Below are positions 26,253-35,209 of a stretch of 64,000 nucleotides of DNA, piece by piece. Position numbers and translations under genes: made by a program. Position 1 is the first letter of the stretch. Each line of letters opens with the position of its first letter. The stretch is from Mucilaginibacter sp. PAMC 26640 (lineage in GTDB: Bacteria > Bacteroidota > Bacteroidia > Sphingobacteriales > Sphingobacteriaceae): positions 620,001 through 684,000 of the forward strand of contig CP014773.1 of assembly GCA_001596135.1 (NCBI GenBank). The letters run 5' to 3'. The notes below the pieces were generated by a model. That model saw only the letters and a list, made by a program, of their open reading frames with translations, made no database searches and had not been told where the DNA came from.

Positions 26253-27176
26253 ATGAAAAGCAAAATTATCTATTACAGTTTATTGATGCTGGGAGCCGTG
26301 AGCATGCTGGCATCATGTACAAAAGATGCCGTTAAAAGCACCACTACGAACACAGCAAGTAATGCCTTGGCGACAGCTGTAGCTTCAACAGGCGCTATCG
26401 CAATCGCAGCTATCAGCGCAAGCGGAACTACGGATAGCCTCTATGTAGTGGGCTGCATGGGCAAGCATGGCAAAAAGGATTCCGTTGCATTGAGCGCGTT
26501 ACCTGCGGCAATTGGCACCTATCTAACAGCTAACTATTCGGGTTATACGTTTTCCAAAGCGTTTTCGGTTAAGGACAGCCTGAGTGTTGTAACCAATTAC
26601 ATTGTAGTTATAAAATACAATGGAAATTTCGTTGGTCTGAAATTTAAAACAGACGGCACATTTGTGAGCGTATTAGAACAACGGATAGGCGATGATTTAA
26701 AACACGACAGGCGTTTTCATGCGGGCGGCCCATTTGGCGACAGAGGCGGACCGGGTAAAGATACCCTGGCGTTATCGGCTATCCCTGTAAAAGTGAAAAC
26801 CTTCTTTACGGGCAGTTACGCAGCCGATACGCTGTTGCATGCATTCGTAACGCACGATAGCACCTACGTATTAGTTAGCAAAAACAATGGCTTGTACGCA
26901 ACCGCCATTACTTCCGCAGGCAGTTTGATTAAACGCGCTTTGATAGATGATCATCATGGAAAAGTAGCCTCAATTACAGAAGCTGCTATCCCTGCTTCCG
27001 TAACTAATTATTTGACCACTACTTATGCCGGCTATGTATTTAACAAAGCTTTTGCCATCAGTACTAAGACAGGTGCTTTACAAGGTTACGATGTGTTCAT
27101 AACGGTAAACAACACCAAATATATGATAGCATTTGATGCTGCTGGCACCTTCCGCATGGCCCGGACTATTCATTAA
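26253..27176 (+). CDS. PepSY-like lipoprotein
   Basis: Start placed at ATG 26253 (MKSKIIYYSLLML), so the first residues are a lipoprotein signal with lipobox MLASC (Cys22); a longer frame from 26196 would overlap the regulator gene and mask it. The mature 307-residue part has three related segments beginning LSALPAAIGTYL, LSAIPVKVKTFF and ITEAAIPASVTNYL, each followed by a predicted helix and two strands, as in PepSY-like (DUF2874) proteins. Those are often inhibitors or binding modules in the periplasm. A terminator follows. Confidence 0.78.
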   Translation: MKSKIIYYSLLMLGAVSMLASCTKDAVKSTTTNTASNALATAVASTGAIAIAAISASGTTDSLYVVGCMGKHGKKDSVALSALPAAIGTYLTANYSGYTFSKAFSVKDSLSVVTNYIVVIKYNGNFVGLKFKTDGTFVSVLEQRIGDDLKHDRRFHAGGPFGDRGGPGKDTLALSAIPVKVKTFFTGSYAADTLLHAFVTHDSTYVLVSKNNGLYATAITSAGSLIKRALIDDHHGKVASITEAAIPASVTNYLTTTYAGYVFNKAFAISTKTGALQGYDVFITVNNTKYMIAFDAAGTFRMARTIH

Positions 27177-27203
27177 TCAAATCAATATATTATAATTCCC
27201 CCA

Positions 27204-27240
27204 AGCCCCGGTTTTTGGAAACAGAGCCGGGGCTATTTTT
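27204..27240 (+). terminator. Terminator after the PepSY-like gene
   Basis: Stem AGCCCCGG / CCGGGGCT (27204-27211 and 27227-27234), 15-base loop, then ATTTTT; 27 bases after the stop. Confidence 0.75.
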
Positions 27241-27287
27241 ATTGAGATCAATTGCAACTTTTCCTAGCTAGCTTGAGAAAGCTATGG

Positions 27288-28886
27288 CTATCCCACAAAC
27301 CCTACCACATCCACGAGGTAGTTATCCATTAGTTCGATATCTATCGCATCATTAATATAACCGATATACATATCCGGGCGTATAATGAGTGCTTTTCGAT
27401 GACCGGGACGGACCTCAAATTTATCAAGAATATGCTGATTTTTATCAGAAGGCGGCAGGTGAAAAAAATTGATAACCCCATTATGCCGCTGTGTTATCCA
27501 CTTAGCCAGGGTAAACAGGTATTGTTCCTGGATGATGCCGATAGTAATTAAAGTAAAGCCAGGCTTGCTGCACCAGGCATGAATATCGGTCGTCTCTTGT
27601 TTCTTTTCGTCATAGATCTCCAGGTAGGGCAGGCGATCTCCCGCTTTTATTTGCGTATTATGGCTGAGATGCAAATTAAGCCTGCTATTCCGGTAATTAA
27701 TGCCAGTTTGCGAGATCCGCTTAAAAAATTCAGTTCGGAATTTCTCTTTCTTCCAAACGTAATTCAGCGCCGCGGGCATTACAAATCGTTTAAACAGGTT
27801 GCTGAAAAAGTTTCTCGAGGTGATGACATTAAAGATCCGGTCGGCAGAGTTTAGTAAGTCTTTAGCCAGGGGCATTCGCTCATCCGCATAACTGTGTAAT
27901 ATTTTAGGCGCTATTTGATGATGTAACACGCCGGCCAGTTTCCAGGCCAGATTGTATGCATCCTGCAAACCGGTATTCATTCCCTGCCCGCCAACTGGCG
28001 AATGGATGTGTGCGGCATCTCCAACTAAAAAGCACCGGTGATCAAAAAATTTCTCGGCCACGCGGTGGTGCAGCTTGTATAGCGTGAACCAACTATTATG
28101 CAATACAGCTATTTCGATACCGGTGATTTTGTTTAAGTGTGGCAAAACATCCTCCAGCTGCAGGTCTTCCTTATTCTCCAATTCATCGGGAATACTGCCC
28201 ACTATCCTGAACGATTGTTCCTCTGGCATTGGAAAAAAACCAGCGAAATATTTTTTCGACATAAATAGCTGCACATAGTCGGGACGAAGCGTACTGTTTA
28301 TCTGAACATCTGCCAGGTAAAATTTATGCTGATACGTATCACCGGTAAAGGGGATGCCTAATTGCTTACGAACAACGCTGTGCGCACCATCTGCACCTAC
28401 CACATAATCGCAGGTAATTGTTTCATTGGCATCAACTGTTTGCAGTTGTGCCTCTACACTACCAGGATTTTGTTTAAAAGAAATAAGTGTAGTTTGCCAG
28501 TAAACCGGGCAACAATTAAGCGTCAGAAAATCCAGCAGCAGGCGTTCGTTTTTACTTTGCTGGTAAAAAAACACAAACGGAAACGGAGTTTCGGTTTGTT
28601 GGATACTGTCCCATCCAAGTGTTGCAAAGGCTTCACCATCGAGACTAAACGAAGCCCCGGCGGCTCTTTTTCCTCCGCTGATAACCTTATCAATCACCCC
28701 CATTTGGCGGTAAATCTCCAGTGAACGCGCCTGTACCGCTAAAGCCTTTGATTGATTAGTTGGCCCTTTTCTTGTATCTATTATAGTGGGTATAATACCA
28801 TAACGCAACAGTTGAGCAGCCATCATCAGGCCGGACGGGCCGGCGCCAACGATGAGAGCAGATGTATGTTGCGGCAGTGCTATCAT
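27288..28886 (-). CDS. FAD-dependent aromatic monooxygenase
   Basis: A 532-residue flavoprotein of the PheA/TfdB group A hydroxylase family. The FAD-binding motif GAGPSG (residues 14-19), the DG motif VGADGAHSVVRKQLG and the second FAD motif FLVGDAAHIHSPVGGQGMNTG are present. The C-terminal ~130 residues look like the thioredoxin-like dimerisation domain of these enzymes. It likely hydroxylates an aromatic or polyketide-like ring with NAD(P)H and O2; the substrate is unknown and no catabolic genes are next to it. Lies 6 bases downstream of the RsmI-like gene. Confidence 0.88.
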   Translation of the reverse strand: MIALPQHTSALIVGAGPSGLMMAAQLLRYGIIPTIIDTRKGPTNQSKALAVQARSLEIYRQMGVIDKVISGGKRAAGASFSLDGEAFATLGWDSIQQTETPFPFVFFYQQSKNERLLLDFLTLNCCPVYWQTTLISFKQNPGSVEAQLQTVDANETITCDYVVGADGAHSVVRKQLGIPFTGDTYQHKFYLADVQINSTLRPDYVQLFMSKKYFAGFFPMPEEQSFRIVGSIPDELENKEDLQLEDVLPHLNKITGIEIAVLHNSWFTLYKLHHRVAEKFFDHRCFLVGDAAHIHSPVGGQGMNTGLQDAYNLAWKLAGVLHHQIAPKILHSYADERMPLAKDLLNSADRIFNVITSRNFFSNLFKRFVMPAALNYVWKKEKFRTEFFKRISQTGINYRNSRLNLHLSHNTQIKAGDRLPYLEIYDEKKQETTDIHAWCSKPGFTLITIGIIQEQYLFTLAKWITQRHNGVINFFHLPPSDKNQHILDKFEVRPGHRKALIIRPDMYIGYINDAIDIELMDNYLVDVVGFVG

Positions 28887-28892
28887 CTATGA

Positions 28893-29603
28893 TCAGGGAT
28901 GAAAGATCAGAAAAATAGCCGGGCGTTTCCGCAGATCAGGCACCTGCTTTTTCCATTCGGCAATAGTCATTGTTTTAATAAATTCAGTTGGAGCGGTAAT
29001 ATCACAGGCAATACAAAGTTTAGTTTGCGGCTTTGCGGCTTTTAACACGTTATCCAGCATGCTATCATTACGAAATGGCGTTTCTATAAATAGCTGTGTT
29101 TGTTTGTTATTTTCGGCCAGGCTCTCCATTTCCTTTATCTTTTTGGCCCGCTCAACTTTATCGATAGGGATGTAACCATGAAAAGTAAAACTTTGGCCGT
29201 TAAAGCCGGATGCCATCAAAGCCAGCAATATCGAGCTTGGCCCTACCAAAGGCACTACTTTAATGCCTTTGCGGTGTGCTTCGGCAACAATCTCGGCACC
29301 TGGGTCGGCAATACCAGGGCAACCCGCTTCGCTCATCAAGCCTACATCCCGGCCTGCTAATAAACCGGTAAAAAACTCTTTTAAACCATTTTCACGATTG
29401 TGCTTACCATAATCATGGATCAGCAATTCGCTTTGCGGGCTAATAAGCCCGGCCAGCTTTAAAAAGCGGCGAGCGGTTTTCTCATTCTCTACAATATATT
29501 CTTTTACCACATTAATGGTATCTACCAGGTAAGGGGTAAAAGATTTTGCGGCGGCCTCATCGGCAAGGGGTACGGGGATTAAAAAAAGCGTTCCTGGTTG
29601 CAT
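28893..29603 (-). CDS. SAM-dependent methyltransferase, RsmI paralogue
   Basis: A 236-residue tetrapyrrole-methylase-fold protein. Segments GTLFLIPVPLAD, GLMSEAGCPGIADPGAEIV and VPLVGPSSILLALMASG parallel RsmI (16S rRNA C1402 2'-O-methyltransferase), but a separate, fuller RsmI gene is at 47541-48275. This shorter version has diverged in the C-terminal part (FIETPFRNDSMLDNV) and its target is unknown. It may start near-leaderless: TCAATTTG (29608-29615, minus strand) is 4 bases before the ATG. Confidence 0.85.
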   Translation of the reverse strand: MQPGTLFLIPVPLADEAAAKSFTPYLVDTINVVKEYIVENEKTARRFLKLAGLISPQSELLIHDYGKHNRENGLKEFFTGLLAGRDVGLMSEAGCPGIADPGAEIVAEAHRKGIKVVPLVGPSSILLALMASGFNGQSFTFHGYIPIDKVERAKKIKEMESLAENNKQTQLFIETPFRNDSMLDNVLKAAKPQTKLCIACDITAPTEFIKTMTIAEWKKQVPDLRKRPAIFLIFHP

Positions 29604-29658
29604 TTTACAAATTGACGTTTTTTATTTAATTTAAGCTAATTGTAAAATCGTTTTAAAT

Positions 29659-30375
29659 ATGGGATCATTAGGCATTAACTGGTTCATAGAAGGTTCAATA
29701 GATTTTGAACACAAAAAATACATTTTGCTAAATTACCTGCAAGAGATCAACCGCCATTTTGATAAAACCAAGCTATACCCTAACCTAAGCGACCTGGTAT
29801 TTCACTACAATAACCTGCTGGATTTTAAAAACAATAAATCAGCAATACAGCAGGCATTTCCGCAACGGCTTACTCAGGCAGATATAGCCGCAGTGAAGCT
29901 TACTTACCAAAAAATTGTTCAGGATGATAATTCTATGCAAGAGATTGAAAGCATTATCCATTATGCTTTGGATAAGATGAGCCCTGCAATGCAAACCGGT
30001 AGGGAGATCTATGATTTTGTAGAGAGCCAATTAAAAATTGGCCCGGTTGGGCTGGTACCACTCATGCCGCACCATGGCTATTTCGCATTGCGCAATGGAC
30101 GCGAACGAACCAATTTAATTTATGAATACCAGCTAACCATTTTTGAAAATAAAAACGATCAGTTCCGGGGTATTAACGTGCAATTTGTAAATAGTTATGA
30201 ACAAAGCATCACCACCACACCAGAATCGGTTAAACTGGATCTCATCCGGCAACGCAGGCACTTGCCAAACCTAGCTGTTTATTATGTGCAAAGCGATATC
30301 AGTTTCCCGTTGGAGCAAACGTTGTTGCCGGTAGCAAAAAGGAGCCTGGTAAAGTATCTTTCGGATGCGGCGTAG
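29659..30375 (+). CDS. Conserved Bacteroidota protein of unknown function
   Basis: A 238-residue soluble protein with no signal peptide. It starts MGSLGINWFIEGSIDFEHKKYILLN and has a C-terminal segment LPNLAVYYVQSDISFPLEQTLLPVAKRSLVKYL. I recognise it as a type seen as a hypothetical in related genomes but know no function or domain. It is divergent from the RsmI paralogue, 55 bases away, so the two starts share one short regulatory region. Confidence 0.75.
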   Translation: MGSLGINWFIEGSIDFEHKKYILLNYLQEINRHFDKTKLYPNLSDLVFHYNNLLDFKNNKSAIQQAFPQRLTQADIAAVKLTYQKIVQDDNSMQEIESIIHYALDKMSPAMQTGREIYDFVESQLKIGPVGLVPLMPHHGYFALRNGRERTNLIYEYQLTIFENKNDQFRGINVQFVNSYEQSITTTPESVKLDLIRQRRHLPNLAVYYVQSDISFPLEQTLLPVAKRSLVKYLSDAA

Positions 30376-30465
30376 GTTTGCCCCACACAATTCTCCTACG
30401 AAAGAAAGGCCTTAATGGAGTATCTTAACCAGTTGAGATCCGATCGCTATGGGATTGGAGTGGGC

Positions 30466-31722
30466 TTACACCAATTTTGCCAATGCGGTTCTTACTCTCG
30501 GCAACAGCTCCTGTATATCCTGAAGGGTACTCGCCCCTACTGATGCGCGGAACCAGCTAATTTCATCGCCCGTGCCAAATGCAGAGAATGGTACTAATGC
30601 AACGCCTGCCTCTTTTATCAGATAAAAATTTACATCGGCAGAATTTGCCAGCACCTTGCCTTCAACTGTGGTTTTGCCAATATAGTCAACTTTTACAGTT
30701 AAGTAGATGGCGCCCATTGGCTCGATAGAATCGATGCTAAAACCATCGGCCTTTAGCTGCTGAATGCCTTCGTGTAATGTGCTTAAGCTGGCCTGAATAT
30801 TTGTTTTAAGCTGATCTAAGTAGGCATCAACAAAGGTTTCATTCTTCAGATACGCGGCCATGGCAACTTGCTCGGCTTTTGGGGACCAAGCGCCCATGTG
30901 GCCAACAATTGCTTTCATATTATTAATGATACCTGCAGGTCCGAATCCCCAGCCTACCCTAACGCCTGTTGCAGCAAAGCATTTAGAGCCTCCATCAACA
31001 AATACGGTATAATCCTTTAGTTCAGGGCGCAAGGTAACCGGATCATAATGCTGGTAAGATCCGAAAGTAAGTTGAGAATAGATTTGATCGTAAAGTAAGT
31101 ATAATGGTTTTTGATCAGCCGGACGGCTAGCATTTTCGGCTATTACCAAATCACAGATCTCCTCCAGATCCTTTTTACTGAACATGGTCCCTGTCGGGTT
31201 TAAGGGAGAACACAATGCCAGCAATGTAGCGCCTTTTAAATGCGGACGCAGTTCGTCTGCTGTGGGCATAAAATTATTTTCTGCACGGGTAGGCACAATT
31301 ATGGCCTCGGCCCCTGTCAAATCGCAATAGTGATTATTGTTCCATGATGGCGCAGGGAATACCACCCAGTCGCCCGGATCAACCAGAGCCAGATAGGCTG
31401 AATAAATTAGTGGCCGTGAACCGCCTGAAATTAAAATTTGATTAGGATCATAATCCAGCCCCATCCTGTTGTTAAGGAAGCCCGCAACACTCTCGCGCAG
31501 ACTTAACATACCATCAGCAGGTGGATAATTAGTTTGGTTATTGTTATAGGCTTCTATAATACCTTCTTTCAGTTCGGCAGGGATCGGATAAATATTTGAA
31601 TCAAAATCACCGATAGTCAAATTTGCAATATTCTGTCCCTGCTTTTTTAACTCATTTATTTCACCGGCTATCTTGATGATCTCCGACCCGCTTAAATTTT
31701 CCGCTAATACCGATACTTTCAT
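30466..31722 (-). CDS. PLP-dependent aminotransferase (aspartate aminotransferase family)
   Basis: A 418-residue fold type I aminotransferase. The PLP Lys is in DGGSKCFAATGVRVGW (about residue 255); ALCSPLNPTGTMFS and YLLYDQIYSQL are the usual cofactor and substrate blocks. The family ranges from aspartate to aromatic or alanine substrates, so the amino donor is not assigned. It is the only gene on its transcript; a TATATTTG box lies about 19 bases before its ATG. Confidence 0.93.
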   Translation of the reverse strand: MKVSVLAENLSGSEIIKIAGEINELKKQGQNIANLTIGDFDSNIYPIPAELKEGIIEAYNNNQTNYPPADGMLSLRESVAGFLNNRMGLDYDPNQILISGGSRPLIYSAYLALVDPGDWVVFPAPSWNNNHYCDLTGAEAIIVPTRAENNFMPTADELRPHLKGATLLALCSPLNPTGTMFSKKDLEEICDLVIAENASRPADQKPLYLLYDQIYSQLTFGSYQHYDPVTLRPELKDYTVFVDGGSKCFAATGVRVGWGFGPAGIINNMKAIVGHMGAWSPKAEQVAMAAYLKNETFVDAYLDQLKTNIQASLSTLHEGIQQLKADGFSIDSIEPMGAIYLTVKVDYIGKTTVEGKVLANSADVNFYLIKEAGVALVPFSAFGTGDEISWFRASVGASTLQDIQELLPRVRTALAKLV

Positions 31723-31741
31723 TATAGATTTTTATAAAGTG

Positions 31742-31749
31742 CAAATATA
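31742..31749 (-). promoter_or_regulatory. -7 box for the aminotransferase gene
   Basis: Minus-strand TATATTTG, a full TAnnTTTG match, 19 bases before the ATG. Confidence 0.55.
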
Positions 31750-31818
31750 GGCCTTTTACGAGAAGATAAAAGTTGGTAAGAAACAACATGCAGCAAACAA
31801 ATTAAACTGGTAAAGCAA

Positions 31819-31852
31819 AAAAGACGGGACCTCTTCCGAAGTTCCGTCTTTT
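31819..31852 (-). terminator. Terminator of the desaturase gene
   Basis: Stem AAAAGACGGGAC / GTTCCGTCTTTT with one G-T pair, about 26 bases downstream of the desaturase stop, followed on the minus strand by T residues. Confidence 0.75.
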
Positions 31853-31878
31853 CAGTTATTTAAACATTGTGTTTGAAT

Positions 31879-32613
31879 CTATAAGTATGCCTTTCGTAGC
31901 CTGATTATTCTCGCCCAGTGCATTAGTTTCATTACCGGATAAACTGGATCTATCTCAAACCACTTTGCGCCAAAATTGGCATTGTTTGGGCGCTTGTGAT
32001 GATTGTTCTGAAAAAGTTCGCCTAACATTAAAAAATCAAATGGGGTAGTGTTTTTTGATTTGTCGTTGTTATCAAAGTTAGCATAACCATACTTATGGCC
32101 GCACCAGTTGACAATAGCACCATGGATAGGCCCCATCATAAAATGGATTGGCAATAATAAAAACATCCACCATTGTGTTGCAAAAAATACATAAAAGGCG
32201 ATATATAAGCCGCCAAAAATTAAACGGGATACGATAGATGATCCTATATAATCCAAAAACTTCCATTCAGGATAATTGCCCATGAAACGTTCCTCCGGAT
32301 CTTTTAACCGCTTTTCATGCATTCTATAGCTAATAGCAGTATACCAGCTCATCTGAAACACATCAGTAAAAAAGTGTGGTGAATGTGGATCTTTTTCGGT
32401 GTCGCTATATGCGTGGTGTTCGCGGTGCATTATAGCATAAGCACGTGGATTTAAAAACGATGACCCCTGGAATAAATACGTCATGAAGTAAAACAGGCGT
32501 TCAAAAACTTTCGGCGTGGTAAACATCTTGTGCGAAGCATACCTGTGCAGAAAAAAAGTTTGAAAAAACAATGATAAAAACCAGTGTGCGAGAAAGAATA
32601 TTAATATGATCAC
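31879..32613 (-). CDS. Acyl-CoA/acyl-lipid desaturase
   Basis: A 244-residue membrane-bound di-iron fatty acid desaturase. Histidine boxes: H23-RYAS-H28, H63-REHH67 and NNHHKRP near 205; a further His is in NWCGHKYG. The protein is short compared with the 300-plus residues of many bacterial desaturases, but all boxes are present and the membrane helices surround them. It introduces a double bond into membrane acyl chains, a likely cold or fluidity response. A TATATTTG box (32654-32661) precedes it. Confidence 0.92.
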   Translation of the reverse strand: MIILIFFLAHWFLSLFFQTFFLHRYASHKMFTTPKVFERLFYFMTYLFQGSSFLNPRAYAIMHREHHAYSDTEKDPHSPHFFTDVFQMSWYTAISYRMHEKRLKDPEERFMGNYPEWKFLDYIGSSIVSRLIFGGLYIAFYVFFATQWWMFLLLPIHFMMGPIHGAIVNWCGHKYGYANFDNNDKSKNTTPFDFLMLGELFQNNHHKRPNNANFGAKWFEIDPVYPVMKLMHWARIIRLRKAYL

Positions 32614-32653
32614 AGGATTCTAATTAGTATGGGAATATTATTTATAACCATTA

Positions 32654-32661
32654 CAAATATA
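32654..32661 (-). promoter_or_regulatory. -7 box for the desaturase gene
   Basis: Minus-strand TATATTTG, 41 bases before the ATG. Confidence 0.5.
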
Positions 32662-32708
32662 CGATTAAAACGTAATTGTAGTTTTAAAATTACACACATT
32701 TATGCAAT

Positions 32709-32748
32709 AAAAAAGCCGCTCCGTACAATAACGAAGCGGCTATTTTTA
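32709..32748 (-). terminator. Terminator after the DUF2383 gene
   Basis: Stem AGCCGCT / AGCGGCT extended by a CGT/ACG pair, flanked by A and T runs, so it can end transcription from the right. It lies 14 bases after the stop codon. Confidence 0.75.
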
Positions 32749-32762
32749 TCTAGTGTTGGATA

Positions 32763-33224
32763 TTATACTTGCGCATCCCTTAAAGCTTTGATTTTATCAT
32801 GGCCTTCATTGATAGCTGTTTGCTGTTGAGCAATTAACTGGCTCTGCGCCACTGATAAACCGTTAACTTCTGATAAAGCATCGCGGTATGCTTTTTTAAT
32901 TGCATCTTCACCACGCTCGCACTCTGATAATACAGCCTTACGATCATGACCGCTAAAAGTAGCCTTAACATCTAACCAAGCACGGTGAATAGTGCCGGAT
33001 GCAGAGTTACCAGTTTCAACTTCGCCACCTGCCTGGCCAACAGCGCTGCTTAATTCCTGTACATTTTGGCGGCTATCGCTCGCAAATTTGTCAAATACAG
33101 CTTTTAAATCAGCATCGCCTTCGCCTAAGTCCTTTGAAGCACGGTTAAACCCGTCTATCCGGTCATTATTGATTTCTATTAAGTCGTTTAATACTTCGAT
33201 TGCTTTTTCTGATGTAGTTTCCAT
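32763..33224 (-). CDS. PA2169 family four-helix-bundle protein (DUF2383)
   Basis: Start placed at ATG 33224 (METTSEKAIEVLNDLIEINNDRIDGF), giving 153 residues; an upstream ATG at 33266 adds 14 unconserved residues. The whole protein is helical, with the pattern of a DUF2383 ferritin-like four-helix bundle (DRKAVLSECERGEDAIKKAYRDAL). Members are often induced under stress, but no mechanism is known. No iron ligands are clear. Confidence 0.85.
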   Translation of the reverse strand: METTSEKAIEVLNDLIEINNDRIDGFNRASKDLGEGDADLKAVFDKFASDSRQNVQELSSAVGQAGGEVETGNSASGTIHRAWLDVKATFSGHDRKAVLSECERGEDAIKKAYRDALSEVNGLSVAQSQLIAQQQTAINEGHDKIKALRDAQV

Positions 33225-33480
33225 GGTAGTTTTGTTATTGTTTGGTAAACTACATACAACCACCATGCCAACGTTTAATTCTTAATTAAAAAACTTACGA
33301 ACCACCGCTCCTTTAACTGTCTACCCTTAAAATTTGTAATCAATGAAGCTTATTTCTCCTTAGACTGTAGGATTTTTGAATATTGACGAATGAAAAACAG
33401 TACAAGTTTAAGCAGTACGGTGCTGAACTGACGTTGAGACTAGGTTAGCCGATGATGGCCTTTAAAGCATATCTGGCGCT

Positions 33481-34149
33481 TCATTTAATCGAATAGTCGT
33501 AAATACGAATTTTTCCAAGGTCCGTACCATCGGCTTGTACTCCCACGTTCTCAATTACGCCTATACCCATGTTCATATAATAGTCATAGGTTGCGAAGGT
33601 TTCCCAGCCTTCTCCCCAGTCTTGCTGTAGCAGCAGCCTTGTATGTGCGACTCTGGGAAAATTTATGCCATGGACAGTGCGGGTTAAATCTTTAGCTACC
33701 AAGGTACCAATCATTCTGGCCGGGACGCCATTTAGCGTTCCATCATCGGTTATATTTTCTTCCCAACTACCGCCAACTGGAATAGTATCATCGTAATACT
33801 TAATTTCCGTTACTTGCCCATTGTAGGAAACGTTAGCCTGCCTCGTAGTGATTATATTCTTATCGGAGTAACAATAACCATTACCCTTTCTATGCTTAGT
33901 ATCTGCGTAAATTGTATGGTATTCTTTGCCATTAAATACAGGTTTGTCGCCGGTAACTGTAAGCACGGAAGAATCCTGAGCCACTCCGGCCTGATCTATT
34001 GTGTATTTCCAATAAGATCCATTACTTACGGGCTGATAGCTTAAGGACCAATCTTCTTTCGGTGGCGGCCCATACAAAGGCGGATCCAGCTTGCAGCCCT
34101 GCGCAAAAAAAGCCATTATCATGAGAATGAAAAGAAGCCGTTTATTCAT
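33481..34149 (-). CDS. Lipoprotein of unknown function
   Basis: A 222-residue exported lipoprotein. The signal MNKRLLFILMIMAFFAQGCK has lipobox AQGC (Cys19). The mature part is beta-rich (SLSYQPVSNGSYWKYTI, then NISYNGQVTEIKYYDD-like strands) without a recognised domain. Surrounded by 250-base non-coding stretches, so it is its own transcription unit. Confidence 0.8.
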   Translation of the reverse strand: MNKRLLFILMIMAFFAQGCKLDPPLYGPPPKEDWSLSYQPVSNGSYWKYTIDQAGVAQDSSVLTVTGDKPVFNGKEYHTIYADTKHRKGNGYCYSDKNIITTRQANVSYNGQVTEIKYYDDTIPVGGSWEENITDDGTLNGVPARMIGTLVAKDLTRTVHGINFPRVAHTRLLLQQDWGEGWETFATYDYYMNMGIGVIENVGVQADGTDLGKIRIYDYSIK

Positions 34150-34374
34150 ACTGTACTGATACGAATATTTAACATTTAAGGTTGCCGAAATTTTTTTTCT
34201 ATAGTTCGACTTATAAATGAAAAATTAAATTTCGAATTAATTTAGGCACGGCAGTACTTAATTAATTACGAAAAAATATTACTCGTTCAACATGAGCCGG
34301 ATATTTTAAGACTTAAACGGCAGTGTATCAAGCTTTACCTGACAGCACCAAATTAGAAATGGATATTGGCAGAT

Positions 34375-35145
34375 CTAAGCTCCTTTTTTTACTTTAAGAC
34401 TACTCATTAACTGATCGTACAAATCGTCACTTTTGGTTACGTGAGGTTTTAGTTTTTTAACTGTAGCCCGCTTGCCTTTAGCTTTCGCATGGATGATTTT
34501 GAGCAATTCGTCGTTATATTCGTCCTTAAATTTAGATACGTCAAATTTTTCCGCATACTGATTAATTAGTGCCAGCCCCACATCCAGCTCCTTTTTACTC
34601 ACAGTTACATCTTCGGCAATATTAAGGTCTTCCGTATCCCTTATCTGCTGGCCAAAGCGTATGCGCGTAACAACAAGCACATTCTTCTGCGGATGAACAA
34701 TGCAAAGGCTTTCACTGCTGCGGAGAACAAATCTTGCGAGCCCAGCTTTTTTAGATTGCTGCAATGCTTTTAACAGCAATGCGTAAGCTTTGTTGTTTTT
34801 AGTATCAGGTTCTGTATAATAAGAAGTTTCGTAAAACATCGGGTTTACCTCATCAATATCTACAAAACTTTCTATTTCTATTACCTTACTTTTTTCGGGC
34901 GCTGCGTCTTCAAAATCTTTGGCATCAACGATAACGTAATCGTCGTTCATTTTATAGCCTTTAACGATCTTGTCGAAAGGGACTTCTTTTTTGGTATTTT
35001 CGTTTACCCGCTGATATCTTATTCGGGCATGGTCCCTTGCATCCAGCATATCCAGATCAATAGAACTTGTTTGCACAGCAGAAAATAGTTTTACGGGGAT
35101 ACTTACTAACCCAAAACCAAGTGAACCCTTCCAGATAGATCTCAT
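34375..35145 (-). CDS. ku: Ku protein (bacterial NHEJ)
   Basis: A 256-residue bacterial Ku homologue that binds DNA ends as a homodimer in non-homologous end joining. The N-terminal MRSIWKGSLGFGLVSIPVKLFSA is the family hallmark, followed by the Ku core beta-barrel (IRYQRVNENTKKEVPFDKIVKGY). The C-terminal tail is Lys-rich (KGKRATVKKLKPHV), as in Ku proteins that contact DNA or LigD. No ligase D gene is within the window; in many genomes the two are together. Confidence 0.95.
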   Translation of the reverse strand: MRSIWKGSLGFGLVSIPVKLFSAVQTSSIDLDMLDARDHARIRYQRVNENTKKEVPFDKIVKGYKMNDDYVIVDAKDFEDAAPEKSKVIEIESFVDIDEVNPMFYETSYYTEPDTKNNKAYALLLKALQQSKKAGLARFVLRSSESLCIVHPQKNVLVVTRIRFGQQIRDTEDLNIAEDVTVSKKELDVGLALINQYAEKFDVSKFKDEYNDELLKIIHAKAKGKRATVKKLKPHVTKSDDLYDQLMSSLKVKKGA

Positions 35146-35209
35146 ATGTACAATAATTTACTACCTGTTATAACTTTAAAGCATCAAAAGGGTTTTAATA
35201 AACAGGGAA

